From: Gillisia sp.
GTDB taxonomy: Bacteria > Bacteroidota > Bacteroidia > Flavobacteriales > Flavobacteriaceae
DNA length: 64,000 bases
Direction: 5' to 3'
Assembly: GCA_024635655.1 (NCBI GenBank)
Contig: JAGXIL010000018.1
Span: forward strand, 1-64,000
This document shows positions 51,289 through 61,017 of the stretch, in pieces (position 1 is the stretch's first letter; each line of letters begins with the position of its first letter). The notes below the pieces were generated by a model. It was not told the DNA's origin and ran no database searches. It was given only the letters and a program-made list of their open reading frames with translations. Position numbers and translations under genes: made by a program.

Positions 51289-52194
51289 TTATTCTTCTTC
51301 TCCTCCGTCTTCAGTTGAAGCAGCAGCTTTTGCTAAAGTCTCTTTTTTAGACTCTAACTTAACATCTTTTTTAGCCTCTTTCATTGCCTCTTTATCCTCA
51401 GGGTCTGTAGAAGGTACTTCTACTTCTGCTTTAGCTTTTTTAGGCCTTGGGGCTCTGGTGGTCTTTTCTTTTTTATCATCTTCAGAATCATCTTCTTTGG
51501 TTGATTTTCTTTCAGAAAGACCTTCAATAACAGAATCGGCAAGGTAAGAAACCACTTTGTCTATAGACTTGGATGCATCATCGTTTGATGGGATCACGTA
51601 ATCTACTTCCCGTGGGTCAGAATTTGTGTCAACCATCGCAAAGATTGGAATGTTTAATTTTTGCGCTTCTTTAACAGCAATGTGTTCACGAGTGATATCC
51701 ACTACAAATAGTGCAGCCGGAAGACGGCTCATATCTGCAATAGAACCTAAGTTCTTTTCTAACTTAGCTCTTAAACGGTCAACCTGTAAACGCTCTTTCT
51801 TGGAAAGGGTGTTGAAGGTACCGTCTTTTTTCATCCTGTCAATAGAAGCCATTTTTTTAACGGCTTTACGAATGGTGATAAAGTTGGTAAGCATTCCGCC
51901 GGGCCATCTTTCAGTGATGTAAGGCATGTTTGCTCTTTCAGCTTGATCTGCAACAATTTCTTTCGCTTGTTTCTTGGTAGCTACAAAAAGTATTTTTCTT
52001 CCGCTGGCAGCAATTTTCTTCATTGCTTCGCCGGCTTCCTGCATTTTTGCAGCACTTTTATATAGGTTTATGATGTGAATCCCGTTGCGCTCCATATAGA
52101 TATACGGGGCCATGTTTGGGTTCCATCTTCTTGTAAGGTGGCCAAAATGCACACCTGCATCAAGTAAGTCTTTTACTTCTACTTTGTTTGCCAT
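51289..52194 (-). CDS. rpsB: 30S ribosomal protein S2 with charged C-terminal extension
   Basis: The 301-residue protein has the S2 domain (VKDLLDAGVHFGHLTRRWNPNMAPYIY, FVATKKQAKEIVADQA, PYITERWPGGMLTNF, FVVDITREHIAVKEA, DSNSDP-like DTNSDPREVDYVIP). The last 70 residues are a charged, Lys/Glu-rich tail (KKEKTTRAPRPKKAKAEVEV...), a feature of Bacteroidota S2. It is the first gene of rpsB-tsf; 161 bp lie between it and rpsI, containing the hairpin GTTTAG-ATG-CTAAAC near 52266-52280. Confidence 0.97.
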   Translation of the reverse strand: MANKVEVKDLLDAGVHFGHLTRRWNPNMAPYIYMERNGIHIINLYKSAAKMQEAGEAMKKIAASGRKILFVATKKQAKEIVADQAERANMPYITERWPGGMLTNFITIRKAVKKMASIDRMKKDGTFNTLSKKERLQVDRLRAKLEKNLGSIADMSRLPAALFVVDITREHIAVKEAQKLNIPIFAMVDTNSDPREVDYVIPSNDDASKSIDKVVSYLADSVIEGLSERKSTKEDDSEDDKKEKTTRAPRPKKAKAEVEVPSTDPEDKEAMKEAKKDVKLESKKETLAKAAASTEDGGEEE

Positions 52195-52355
52195 TTTTGT
52201 AATAGTTTACGTTCTGTTGAGACTAGCAACAATCAAGTGGCGATTTCTCATCTGGCCTTGATCGTTTAGATGCTAAACTAACTTCCGCGGCAGGCGGAAT
52301 AACAACAAAAATCTTATTTAATATTAAATGAACTTGTGGGCAGTGCCCAATGATA

Positions 52356-52742
52356 TTAACGTTTAGAGAACTGGAATTTCTTACGAGCTTTCTTTTGTCC
52401 AAATTTCTTACGTTCTACCATTCTTGGATCTCTGGTCATTAAACCTTCAGGTTTTAGAACCGCACGGTTGTCGGCATCCAATTCTACCATAGCTCTAGAA
52501 ATTGCCAAACGAATTGCTTCTGCCTGGCCGGTAATACCACCACCATATACATTAACCTTGATGTCGAAGTTCTCTTCGTTCCCGGTCATGTTTAGGGGTT
52601 GCATAACTTTGAAAAGTAATGGTCCTGTAGTGAAATAATCTTTGAAATCTTTCTTGTTGATCGTAATGTTACCAGTTCCCTGGCCTACATATACTCTCGC
52701 AACAGCCGTCTTTCTACGACCAATTTTGTGAATAACCTCCAT
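52356..52742 (-). CDS. rpsI: 30S ribosomal protein S9
   Basis: The 128-residue protein has GRRKTAVARVYVGQGTGNITINKKDF, NVYGGGITGQAEAIRLAISRAM and the C-terminal RKKFGQKKARKKFQFSKR that reaches the P-site tRNA. Its start overlaps the rplM stop by one base (TAATG), so the two are translationally coupled. Confidence 0.97.
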   Translation of the reverse strand: MEVIHKIGRRKTAVARVYVGQGTGNITINKKDFKDYFTTGPLLFKVMQPLNMTGNEENFDIKVNVYGGGITGQAEAIRLAISRAMVELDADNRAVLKPEGLMTRDPRMVERKKFGQKKARKKFQFSKR

Positions 52743-53197
52743 TACGTAAGATCGTTTAGATTAATAGTTTCAGGCTTTTGTGCTTTAAGATCGTGTTCTG
52801 ATCCTGCATATACCTTTAAATTGCGGAATATTGCTGCACCTAATTTATTCTTAGGCAGCATTCCTTTTACCGCATTTTCAATCAACCTTTCCGGTCCTTT
52901 ATTGAATAATTCGGTTGCAGTTAGACTGCGTTGTCCCCCAGGATAGCCGGTGTGGCGAATGTATTCCTTAGAATCCCATTTTTTACCTGTTAAATTGATC
53001 TTGGAAGCATTGGTGATAATTACATTGTCTCCGCAATCAACGTGTGGGGTGAAGTTAGGTTTGTATTTCCCTCTAAGTAGCTTTGCTACCTTAGTTGAAA
53101 GACGACCTAAAGTCTGACCATCAGCATCTACGTGTACCCAATTCTTGGTCACGGTAGCCTTGTTGGCCGATACTGTTTTGTAGCTTAATGTGTCCAC
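52742..53197 (-). CDS. rplM: 50S ribosomal protein L13
   Basis: The 151-residue protein shows NWVHVDADGQTLGRLSTKVAKLLRGKYKPNFTPHVDCGDNVIITNA and KEYIRHTGYPGGQRS, AVKGMLPKNKLG and LKVYAGSEHDLKAQKPE, as in all L13 proteins. First gene of the rplM-rpsI pair. A promoter and a possible structured leader lie upstream. Confidence 0.97.
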   Translation of the reverse strand: MDTLSYKTVSANKATVTKNWVHVDADGQTLGRLSTKVAKLLRGKYKPNFTPHVDCGDNVIITNASKINLTGKKWDSKEYIRHTGYPGGQRSLTATELFNKGPERLIENAVKGMLPKNKLGAAIFRNLKVYAGSEHDLKAQKPETINLNDLT

Positions 53198-53232
53198 ACT
53201 AATTAATTTTACTGATTATTAAACATTCCATT

Positions 53233-53277
53233 CCCTGTAACCCGAATTTGAATCGTGAAAACAGGGGTGCAAATGTA
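53233..53277 (-). promoter_or_regulatory. rplM promoter element and leader hairpin
   Basis: On the minus strand TACATTTG (53270-53277) fits the TAnnTTTG -7 consensus. The transcript would have a leader of about 70 bases whose 5' part contains CCCTGT/ACAGGG arms (53233-53238 and 53261-53266) around a 22-base loop. Ribosomal protein leaders of this kind often bind their own product. Confidence 0.55.
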
Positions 53278-53579
53278 CAATTATAAATTCTAAAAGCAAA
53301 TACTAGATTCAATAATTTATGGGAATGGAAGTAACTGGATTTCAGCTGCTTTAGAGTAGCATAAGATGCCATATATAATTATTAGCAAAAATGTGCAAGT
53401 GCGTTGGGGAGCAGGCATAATTTAAAGGTCATCTATCAGCATCTATGGCAGGAAATCCGCTAAAAAGCATTATTTTGACGATAAAATGCAAAATAACCGT
53501 TAATTTATTCCCAATTATTGTTTGGACTTTGTTATATTTGACCCCGTTGTACCCCACTGAAACGTAATTTTTCTATATT

Positions 53580-54152
53580 ATGAAAAAGATTTTTCTTAAA
53601 ATGATCATTGTTTTTGTAGGTCTGGCGCTCGTCTCTTGTGAAGCTGAAGATCTTAAGAATCAAGATGAGGAGTACAATTCCCGAATGCTCAGCGTATTTA
53701 TCTATGACTCAGATATTGTGGGGGAATGGGATCTAAAATCCCTTATTACCGAAGATCCTGTCGATCTAAACCAGGATGGGGAGTCAAGCACGAATCTACT
53801 TGCTGAAACAGATTGCTTCGATCCTGTATGGATCAGGTTCAATGGAGATAAAACCTTCTCTTCTGTAAATTACAGTATGGAGTTCAAAAAAGGTGAGGAC
53901 GGGGATGAGTTCATTTGTAAGGGAAGAACCACTCAAAACGGGGAATGGAGTCTTAATAACAATACCCTTATCTTATATGTATGGAGCAATGGCGCTTTAA
54001 ATACGATTGAGCGGGAAATTATCCTTACCGAAGATTCTTTCATTTTCGAAATTAACGCTGCTGAGTCAGAAGATTACGTGAAAAATTTGGGAGGTGCCTC
54101 GGCTTCCGGAATTTCTGTGGTTGCCCTTGAGTATTCCCCTTCAGAAAAATAA
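53580..54152 (+). CDS. Lipocalin-like lipoprotein (first of two)
   Basis: A 190-residue lipoprotein with lipobox ALVSC (Cys20). The mature domain fits the Bacteroidota lipocalin-like/DUF5004 type: IVGEWDLKSL, ETDCFDPVWIRFNGDKTFSS, a Cys pair (DCF and FICKG), and GEWSLNNNTLIL. A DLNQDGESS stretch resembles a calcium-binding loop. Function unknown. The sister gene follows 260 bp downstream. TATATTTG at 53533-53540 is a good -7 element 40 bp before the start. Confidence 0.82.
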   Translation: MKKIFLKMIIVFVGLALVSCEAEDLKNQDEEYNSRMLSVFIYDSDIVGEWDLKSLITEDPVDLNQDGESSTNLLAETDCFDPVWIRFNGDKTFSSVNYSMEFKKGEDGDEFICKGRTTQNGEWSLNNNTLILYVWSNGALNTIEREIILTEDSFIFEINAAESEDYVKNLGGASASGISVVALEYSPSEK

Positions 54153-54412
54153 CATCAACTTTTATTTTGATAATCAGGATTAATTTTTTTGAGTTGATCC
54201 CCTGTTTTTAGATCTCTAATTTTCTACCACCGTTTATCGATTTTCGAGGACAATATAAAGGTCAAACAATGAAAAAACTGATGTTGAAATGACGATGAAA
54301 TACATAATTACACGATAAATGGCACATTTAATGTTAATACAGTCATAAATTGAAGAAATTTACACATATATTTGCTGCATAAAATTCACGATAAAAATTT
54401 ATTTTTCTGAAT

Positions 54413-54982
54413 ATGAAAAAAATTATCTCCCCCCTGTTTTTTGTTTCTTTCGCTCTAGTCTTATCTTCCTGTGCTAATGATGACTTGGCAGATCTTCAGG
54501 CAGAGGACCTGGAAACCAAAATTTTAACCGCCAATTTTCAGGATTCTGAACTTGTAGGACACTGGGATTTAAGCAAAATGTCCACAGATACTCCTGTTGA
54601 CCTGAACCGAGACGGTATTTACAATCAAAATTTGCTTTCTGAGACAGATTGTTTTAAGCCTATGTCCATAACTTTTAATTCGGATTATAAATTTTCTTCT
54701 GTGAATGCAAGAATGGATTTCAAGGCAGGAGAAGCAGATGATGAGTTCTTTTGTATGGGCAACCGTACCGATTCAGGTACCTGGAGTGTAGAAGGTGATG
54801 TGCTTATTCTAAAGGTTGATATTGATGGTACGATCTATCAAGACAGGAAGCAAATAGTGTTAGATGGAAATACTTTTTCCTTTAAAGTTACAGAACTTGA
54901 ATCCCAAAAATATGTAGCTGATCCCGGAGATACTTCGGTTTCGAAAGTTACCGTTGTTTCTCTGGAGTACACCAAAAAATAA
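54413..54982 (+). CDS. Lipocalin-like lipoprotein (second of two)
   Basis: The 189-residue sister of the preceding gene, with lipobox VLSSC (Cys20) and the same order of motifs: LVGHWDLSKM, DLNRDGIYNQN, ETDCFKPMSITFNSDYKFSS, FFCMGNRTDSGTWS and TVVSLEYTKK at the end. Protein identity looks to be roughly half. It has its own TATATTTG element (54367-54374, 39 bp before the start) and terminator, so the two genes are separately transcribed duplicates. Confidence 0.82.
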   Translation: MKKIISPLFFVSFALVLSSCANDDLADLQAEDLETKILTANFQDSELVGHWDLSKMSTDTPVDLNRDGIYNQNLLSETDCFKPMSITFNSDYKFSSVNARMDFKAGEADDEFFCMGNRTDSGTWSVEGDVLILKVDIDGTIYQDRKQIVLDGNTFSFKVTELESQKYVADPGDTSVSKVTVVSLEYTKK

Positions 54983-55002
54983 ACCCCCATAGTTAGCCTG
55001 TT

Positions 55003-55035
55003 AAAATCCTCACAGATCTTTTTGTGGGGATTTTT
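55003..55035 (+). terminator. Intrinsic terminator after the second lipoprotein gene
   Basis: AAAATCCTCACA and TGTGGGGATTTTT form a stem of 11-12 pairs with one G-T pair, ending in a T5 tract. Confidence 0.88.
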
Positions 55036-55186
55036 GATGTTTATATGTTGGAAGAGATCAAGAACTATTTCTAATTTACAATCATATTAACCGGAAAGGA
55101 TCTCCTTAGCGGTTTTTTTATTTGACAAAAACCTGAAATGTTATAAGTGAGATATTTAAATAATAAATTTTGTTATTGTACCCGGA

Positions 55187-56227
55187 TCATCCCTGATGCT
55201 TTTCATTCATTGGCTTAACATACAGTTGTTGCACCAGGATTATTACCATTAAAAGAATAGGCGTGGCCAGAATGATCCCCCAAATACCGGTCATTGCACC
55301 TACCAGCAATTGAGAAATAATAATTAATGCCGGGGGTATTTTAACCAGTTTTTTTTGAGCCATGGGATTGATCAAACCACTTTCAAGTAGCTGTACAACC
55401 AAATACAATCCGGCAACAATAGCTGCCGTAGTGGGGCTTATGGAAAGTGCAATAAGTATGGCGGGGATACTCGCCGCGATGGGGCCAAAATTGGGAATGA
55501 AATTTAATAATCCCGCAATAAGCGCTAAGGTGAGCCACATGAGAACTCCCAGGATGACCAGCCCAATACTGGTTAAAATAAAGACAGCCAGCATCGCCAA
55601 AAATCTTCCTGCCAGCCATTTTTTTAGGCCTGTAGCCAGTTTTTTTAAAACGCCTTCAGCTTTTTCTCTTTTCGCGGGTGGAACCAATTGAACAATTCCA
55701 TCCAGGTATAAATGCGGGGAGGCGGTGAAAAAGATCCCGATAACTACAATAATAAGAAAATCACCCATATACCCAAATGTGCTGCCAAACAACCTGGAAA
55801 CAAAAGTGCCGAATTTTCCGGAATCCCTCCACTCCTCAACTTTCTCTATACCCTCCTGCCCAACGTCACTGTCATTCAAGAGTCCTTTGACCTCTTCTAT
55901 CATAGCGGGGAGTGCATCCTCGATCTTTTCGGCCTCATTGGATATCGTGGCACCTGCTAACCAAAAAATGCCTGCTAAGATTAAAAAAGTGCCCCCAATA
56001 GAAATTGTGAGCGTTACTGAAGAATTCCAGCCGGTCTTTTTTTCTAAAAATGAGCTTATTCCTCTAAAATAGCAGGCGATGAGCACACCTGCAAAAATTA
56101 GAATGATGACGTTAAAAGTAGCTTCAACAAGCAGTAGAAAAATAATAATCAGGGCCAGAATGCTACAAACTATCCAAACTTTTTGAACAAAGGAATATTG
56201 GTCTGAATTTTCAGTATTTTCTGGCAT
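55187..56227 (-). CDS. AI-2E/PerM family membrane transporter
   Basis: The 346-residue protein has seven to eight hydrophobic segments arranged as two pairs at the N-terminus, a soluble domain (about 95-150, EKIEDALPAMIEEVKGLLND) and the conserved C-terminal core GLLNFIPNFGPIAASIPAILIAL and NPMAQKKLVKIPPALIIISQLLVGAMTGIWGIILATP. The family exports small molecules or ions (AI-2, Na+/H+); the substrate here is open. Monocistronic. Confidence 0.92.
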   Translation of the reverse strand: MPENTENSDQYSFVQKVWIVCSILALIIIFLLLVEATFNVIILIFAGVLIACYFRGISSFLEKKTGWNSSVTLTISIGGTFLILAGIFWLAGATISNEAEKIEDALPAMIEEVKGLLNDSDVGQEGIEKVEEWRDSGKFGTFVSRLFGSTFGYMGDFLIIVVIGIFFTASPHLYLDGIVQLVPPAKREKAEGVLKKLATGLKKWLAGRFLAMLAVFILTSIGLVILGVLMWLTLALIAGLLNFIPNFGPIAASIPAILIALSISPTTAAIVAGLYLVVQLLESGLINPMAQKKLVKIPPALIIISQLLVGAMTGIWGIILATPILLMVIILVQQLYVKPMNEKHQG

Positions 56228-56315
56228 ATTGGAGGTTTTATACAGTAAAAAGCATAATTTACTTAAAAAATGTCGCCTCTATATCCCCGTTGTATATTAA
56301 TTATGGATTTATAGA

Positions 56316-59141
56316 TCAATGCGCCTCCAGCCAGTTCTCTCCAACTCCCAGTTCCACATCCAGTGGTACATCGAGTTTAAAGGCGTTCTCCATTTCGGTT
56401 TTGATCATTTTTTTCATCACCTCCAGTTCATCTTTATGAGCATCAAAAACCAATTCATCATGAACCTGAAGTAACATTTTTGTCTTGTAGTTTCCTTCTT
56501 TCAACTTTCGGTGAATATTGATCATCGCGATCTTAATAATATCTGCAGCGCTACCCTGTATAGGGGCATTTACAGCGTTTCTTTCGGCTGCACCGCGCAC
56601 TACCTGATTCTGGGAGTTGATGTCTTTTAAATAGCGTCTTCGGCCTAATACCGTTTGTACATATCCGTTCTCCCTGGCAAAATCGATTTGCTCATTCATG
56701 TACTGCCGAAGCTGAGGATAGGTTGCATAGTAGGTTTCGATTAGCTCCTTGGATTCGCCCCTGGATAGATCGGTTTGATTACTTAAGCCAAAAGCAGAAA
56801 CTCCGTAGATGATCCCGAAATTCACTGTTTTGGCATTGCTTCGCTGGGTCCTTGTAACTTCCTCCAAAGCAACGTTAAATACCCTGGCAGCGGTGGAGGC
56901 GTGAATATCTTCGCCACTCTGGAAAGCTTTGATCATGTTCTCTTCCTTGCTCAACGCAGCAATTATCCGAAGTTCTATCTGCGAGTAATCGGCGGCCAGC
57001 AGAACATAATTTTCATCGCGCGGTACAAATGCTTTTCTTACCTGTCTTCCTCTTTCGGTTCTAATGGGTATATTCTGAAGATTTGGGTTGTTGGAACTCA
57101 GCCTTCCGGTAGCGGCAACGGTTTGCATATAATCTGTGTGCACTCTTCCGGTAGTTTTTTCTACCTGGGTGGGTAAGGCATCTATATAAGTGTTTTTAAG
57201 TTTTACCAGTCCGCGATAATCTAACACACACCTAACGATCTCGTGTTCATTGGCCAATACTGCCAGGACATCTTCGCCGGTAGAATACTGCCCCGTTTTT
57301 GTCTTTTTTGGCTTCTTTACCAGCTCCAGTTTTTCAAATAGCATGATTCCCAGCTGTTTAGGCGAACCAATGTTGAATTCTTCTCCTGCTTCTTTATAGA
57401 TATTTTTTTCCAGTTCCTGAATGTCTTTTTCAAGATCTGCAGAAAGGGATTGCAGAAAATCCTCATCCAGGTTGATCCCTTCCAGTTCCATATCTGCCAA
57501 TACCCGCACTAGCGGAATTTCGATCTCGTGGAATAATTTTTCTGTTTTGGCCTCTTTCAGTTCCGGAGCAAAATGTTGTTTTAGCTGAAGAATGATATCG
57601 GCATCTTCAACAGCGTATTCTGTTTGCAACTCCAGGGAAACATCCCTCATTTTCCCCTGATTCTTCCCTTTCTTTCCGAATAGATCGTTTAGGGTTTGCG
57701 GAGTATAATTGAGATAAGTTTCTGCCAGCACTCCAAGGGTGTGGCGCATATCAGGATTGATCAAGTAATGTGCGATCATAGTGTCAAAAAGCGGCCCCCT
57801 GATATCTACATTGTATTTAGCCAAAACCTTTATGTCATATTTTAGATTCTGACCAATCTTTTCAATTTCTTCAGCCTCAAAAAATGGACGGATTTTTTCA
57901 ATTAGAGCCTGGGCTTCTGTATCTGCTTCAGGAAACGGAAGGTAGAATCCTTTCCCGGTTTCCCAGGAAAAAGCAATTCCCACCAGCTTTGCCTCCAACG
58001 GATTTAAACTTGTTGTCTCTGTATCAAAACAAACCGACTTTTGCTTCATTAGATTGTTCAGAAACATTTCTGTTGCCATTCCCGGGGAAAGGCTTTGGTA
58101 GACATGAGCAGCATCTTTTAAGGTGCTGCGGCTGGAAATAGATTCGATCTTTTCAGCTTCGCCTCCAAACAGGGAAAATTGACCTGCTCCGGCAGTAGCA
58201 ATTTGGGCTCTTGCAGTAGCTGTGCCGGTGACCTGGGAAGGAGTAGCAGTTTGTTCTCCTGAGAACAACTTTAAAAATTGCTCTTTAAGCCTTTGGAACT
58301 CAAGTTCCTCAAACAACTCCTGAACTTTTTCGGCATCGGGTTGTGATAATTCGTAATCCTTGGCATCGAATTTTACATTACAGTCACATTTTATAGTAGC
58401 CAGTTTTTTAGACATGATCCCCTGCTCGGCAAACTCCTCCAGTCTTTCCTTCATTTTGCCTTTCAGCTTGTGGGTATTGGCAAGGAGTTCTTCCATGCTC
58501 CCAAATTCCTTCAGAAACTTCTTGGCTGTTTTTTCACCAACTCCCGGTAAACCCGGAATATTATCTGAAGCATCTCCCATCATGCCCAAAAAGTCGATCA
58601 CCTGCTCGGGCCGCTCTACTCCAAATTTTTCTTTTACCTCAGGGATCCCCAGGATCTCTATTCCGTTACCCATTCTTGCAGGGCGGTACATAAAAATATT
58701 TTCAGAGACCAATTGGGCAAAATCCTTATCGGGAGTTACCATAAAAACTTTATAATCTTCTTTTTCTGCCTGTTTGGCAAGGGTGCCAATAACGTCATCG
58801 GCCTCGCAACCGGGAAGCACAACAACGGGAATATGCATGGCCTTTAGTAATTGCTGAATATATGGAATAGCGGTCATTATAGGCTCCGGGGTGGCATCTC
58901 TGTTGGCTTTGTATTCGCTGAACATTTCGGTACGCTCCGAGCTGCCGTCTTTGTCAAAACAAACCGCCAGGTGGTCCGGTCTTTCCCTTCGGATCACATC
59001 AAAAAGGGAATTTGTAAACCCCATAATAGCAGAAGTATCCAATCCCTTGGAATTAACGATCGGGTTCTTTATAAAGGCGTAATATCCTCTGAAAATTAAA
59101 GCGTAAGCATCAAGTAGAAATAAGCGTTTTTGTTCGGCCAT
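56316..59141 (-). CDS. polA: DNA polymerase I
   Basis: The 941-residue enzyme has all three domains: the 5'-3' exonuclease (DGSSERTEMFSEYKANR, LPGCEADDVIGTLAK, GDASDNIPGLPGVGEKTA), a 3'-5' exonuclease with intact acids (SVCFDTETTSLNPLEAKLVG, NLKYDIKVLAKYNVD, YAVEDADIILQL) and the polymerase with motif A AADYSQIELRIIA, the O helix RSNAKTVNFGIIYG and motif C LQVHDELVFDA. So, unlike Taq or Bacillus Pol I, it should proofread. Length is close to E. coli Pol I. It is monocistronic. The start ATG is at 59141. Confidence 0.97.
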   Translation of the reverse strand: MAEQKRLFLLDAYALIFRGYYAFIKNPIVNSKGLDTSAIMGFTNSLFDVIRRERPDHLAVCFDKDGSSERTEMFSEYKANRDATPEPIMTAIPYIQQLLKAMHIPVVVLPGCEADDVIGTLAKQAEKEDYKVFMVTPDKDFAQLVSENIFMYRPARMGNGIEILGIPEVKEKFGVERPEQVIDFLGMMGDASDNIPGLPGVGEKTAKKFLKEFGSMEELLANTHKLKGKMKERLEEFAEQGIMSKKLATIKCDCNVKFDAKDYELSQPDAEKVQELFEELEFQRLKEQFLKLFSGEQTATPSQVTGTATARAQIATAGAGQFSLFGGEAEKIESISSRSTLKDAAHVYQSLSPGMATEMFLNNLMKQKSVCFDTETTSLNPLEAKLVGIAFSWETGKGFYLPFPEADTEAQALIEKIRPFFEAEEIEKIGQNLKYDIKVLAKYNVDIRGPLFDTMIAHYLINPDMRHTLGVLAETYLNYTPQTLNDLFGKKGKNQGKMRDVSLELQTEYAVEDADIILQLKQHFAPELKEAKTEKLFHEIEIPLVRVLADMELEGINLDEDFLQSLSADLEKDIQELEKNIYKEAGEEFNIGSPKQLGIMLFEKLELVKKPKKTKTGQYSTGEDVLAVLANEHEIVRCVLDYRGLVKLKNTYIDALPTQVEKTTGRVHTDYMQTVAATGRLSSNNPNLQNIPIRTERGRQVRKAFVPRDENYVLLAADYSQIELRIIAALSKEENMIKAFQSGEDIHASTAARVFNVALEEVTRTQRSNAKTVNFGIIYGVSAFGLSNQTDLSRGESKELIETYYATYPQLRQYMNEQIDFARENGYVQTVLGRRRYLKDINSQNQVVRGAAERNAVNAPIQGSAADIIKIAMINIHRKLKEGNYKTKMLLQVHDELVFDAHKDELEVMKKMIKTEMENAFKLDVPLDVELGVGENWLEAH

Positions 59142-59199
59142 CAGGAGTTTTCTTATAAACTATAAAACTACAAAACTTATGGCTGCATTTAAAATGCTA

Positions 59200-59787
59200 T
59201 TTGTAATTTTGAGTGGACAGTGGACAGTGGACAGTGGAGAGAGGAGAGAGGAGAGTGGAAAGGTAATTTTGAGAGGGTTCTTCGGTTCTCGGTTGTCAGT
59301 TCGCTGTTGTCAGTTAAAAAGTTGTGACGTATTTCGTTTAGGGAGGGGAAGATTTGAAAAGTGGAAAGAGGAAAGTGGAGAGTGGAGAGTGGAAAGTCTG
59401 GACGGGTTGTAATTGTACCGAACGCGGTACTGGAAGTATGAAGCCAAAAAAATTCAGCGAAATTCAGCGAATTCAGCGGGAGATAGAAGAGGAGGAAGTT
59501 CTCCATTCTTGGTTGGAAAGTTAAAAGGCTGTAAGACCTTAGTAAACCTTCGTGCTTTTGTGCCTTAGTGGCTCTTTTTGCGCCCTTATTTTTTAACCTT
59601 ATTTTGCTTTACGTGAAAACTGTCCTGTGGTAAATTAGCCACGAACCTGCCTGCCGAAAGGCGGGTGCACGAATGTTTGTTTTTGTCTTAACGTAGTTTA
59701 TAACGGAAAACAGAAAACAGAAAACAGAATTTGGAATTTCATTTTGCCCTAATACATAACTTCATCAGAAAAATCATAATAAAAAAT
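59200..59787. repeat. Repeat-filled intergenic region after polA
   Basis: Contains GTGGACA units (59215-59236), purine-rich GAGAGGAGAGTGG units (59237-59256, 59370-59395), an AATTCAGCG triplet (59454-59479), the CCTTAGTGGCTCTTTTTGC piece near 59565 and a CCTGCCTGCCGAAAGGCGGG palindrome (59646-59665). No gene is supported. Confidence 0.7.
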
Positions 59788-60720
59788 ATGCAAAAAATAG
59801 CTATAGCCATACACGGGGGAGCGGGGACTTTGCTGAAAGGTCAGATGACTTCAGAGAAAGAAAAGGAATATCGTGCTACTTTACAGAAGGCTTTGGATGT
59901 TGGCTATAACCTGTTGAAAAATGGGGCTACTTCCGTAGAAGCTGTTGAAAAATCTGTGAATGTTCTTGAAGATTCGCACCTGTTCAACGCCGGAAAAGGA
60001 AGTGTTTTTAACGCCGATGAAACCCACGAGATGGATGCCGCAATTATGGAAGGGAAAAACCGCAATGCCGGGGCCGTGACTTTGATCACCGGAATTAAAA
60101 ATCCGGTTTCCCTCGCCCGCGATGTCATGGAAAAAAGTGAGCATGTTTTTCTAGCAGGGGAAGGGGCTTTGCAATTCGCCAAATCCCGGAATTATACTTT
60201 AGAAGAAGAAAGTTATTTCTACGATGATTTTCGTCATAAACAATGGCTGGAGATCAAGGATTCAGATTCTTTTCAACTGGATCACGCTTCTAAAAAGGAT
60301 TCCAAATTCGGAACCGTTGGGGCTGTAGCCTGTGATAAGCACGGGAATATTGCTGCGGCCACTTCTACCGGGGGAATGACCAATAAAAAATATGGAAGAG
60401 TGGGGGATAGCCCCATGATTGGTGCCGGGAATTATGCCAACAATAACACCTGCGCGGTCTCCTGTACCGGCAGTGGAGAATTTTTTATCAGGGGAGTTGT
60501 GGCCTATGATGTTTCCTGCTTAATGGAGTTTAAAGGTCTTTCCCTTGAGGATGCTGCCAATGAAGTGATTCATCACAGGATCCTCGAAATAGGTGGGGAC
60601 GGTGGACTCATTGCCGTAGATGCCAAAGGAAATGTTGCGCTTCCGTTCAATACCGAAGGAATGTACCGGGCAATTAAAGACTCTGCCGGCCGGGAAGAAG
60701 TTTCCATTTATAAAGACTAA
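59788..60720 (+). CDS. Isoaspartyl peptidase/L-asparaginase (plant-type, Ntn hydrolase)
   Basis: From the ATG at 59788 the protein is 310 residues. It starts IAIAIHGGAGTLLKGQ, has the FNAGKGSVFNADETHEMDAAIM segment, and self-cleaves before the catalytic Thr in KFGTVGAVACDKHGNIAAATSTGG, giving alpha and beta chains. GDSPMIGAGNYANN and CTGSGEFFIRG form the substrate site. It hydrolyses isoaspartyl dipeptides and asparagine. Such enzymes also act on beta-aspartyl-arginine, the product of cyanophycinase, whose gene lies 0.4 kb away, so a link in cyanophycin breakdown is likely. Confidence 0.93.
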   Translation: MQKIAIAIHGGAGTLLKGQMTSEKEKEYRATLQKALDVGYNLLKNGATSVEAVEKSVNVLEDSHLFNAGKGSVFNADETHEMDAAIMEGKNRNAGAVTLITGIKNPVSLARDVMEKSEHVFLAGEGALQFAKSRNYTLEEESYFYDDFRHKQWLEIKDSDSFQLDHASKKDSKFGTVGAVACDKHGNIAAATSTGGMTNKKYGRVGDSPMIGAGNYANNNTCAVSCTGSGEFFIRGVVAYDVSCLMEFKGLSLEDAANEVIHHRILEIGGDGGLIAVDAKGNVALPFNTEGMYRAIKDSAGREEVSIYKD

Positions 60721-60807
60721 TGTTTTAATGCTGATATTTTTTTTCAACTATTTAAAAATAAATTAGTTAACTTTATTAAAATGTAAATTTTCTACCTGAT
60801 CATTTAT

Positions 60808-61011
60808 ATGAAGGAAAAAGTGACTTCCAAAAACTGGCATAACAGCAGAAGCCTTATAGAGATCCTTTTGATTTTTATGCCCCCGCTGGGCCTCTACGCC
60901 CTCTACAAAAATACCAGCATTAGATCTGAAAATATAAAGATCCTGTATGGGATCATTGGAATCATGATGGGATCTTTATTCCTGATGATACTTTTTATGG
61001 GAGGGGAATAA
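60808..61011 (+). CDS. Small membrane protein of unknown function
   Basis: A 67-residue protein with two hydrophobic segments (LIEILLIFMPPLGLYALY and IKILYGIIGIMMGSLFLMILFM) separated by a short polar loop. It lies 87 bp after the asparaginase gene on the same strand. I recognise no family. Confidence 0.65.
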   Translation: MKEKVTSKNWHNSRSLIEILLIFMPPLGLYALYKNTSIRSENIKILYGIIGIMMGSLFLMILFMGGE

Positions 61012-61017
61012 TCTGTT

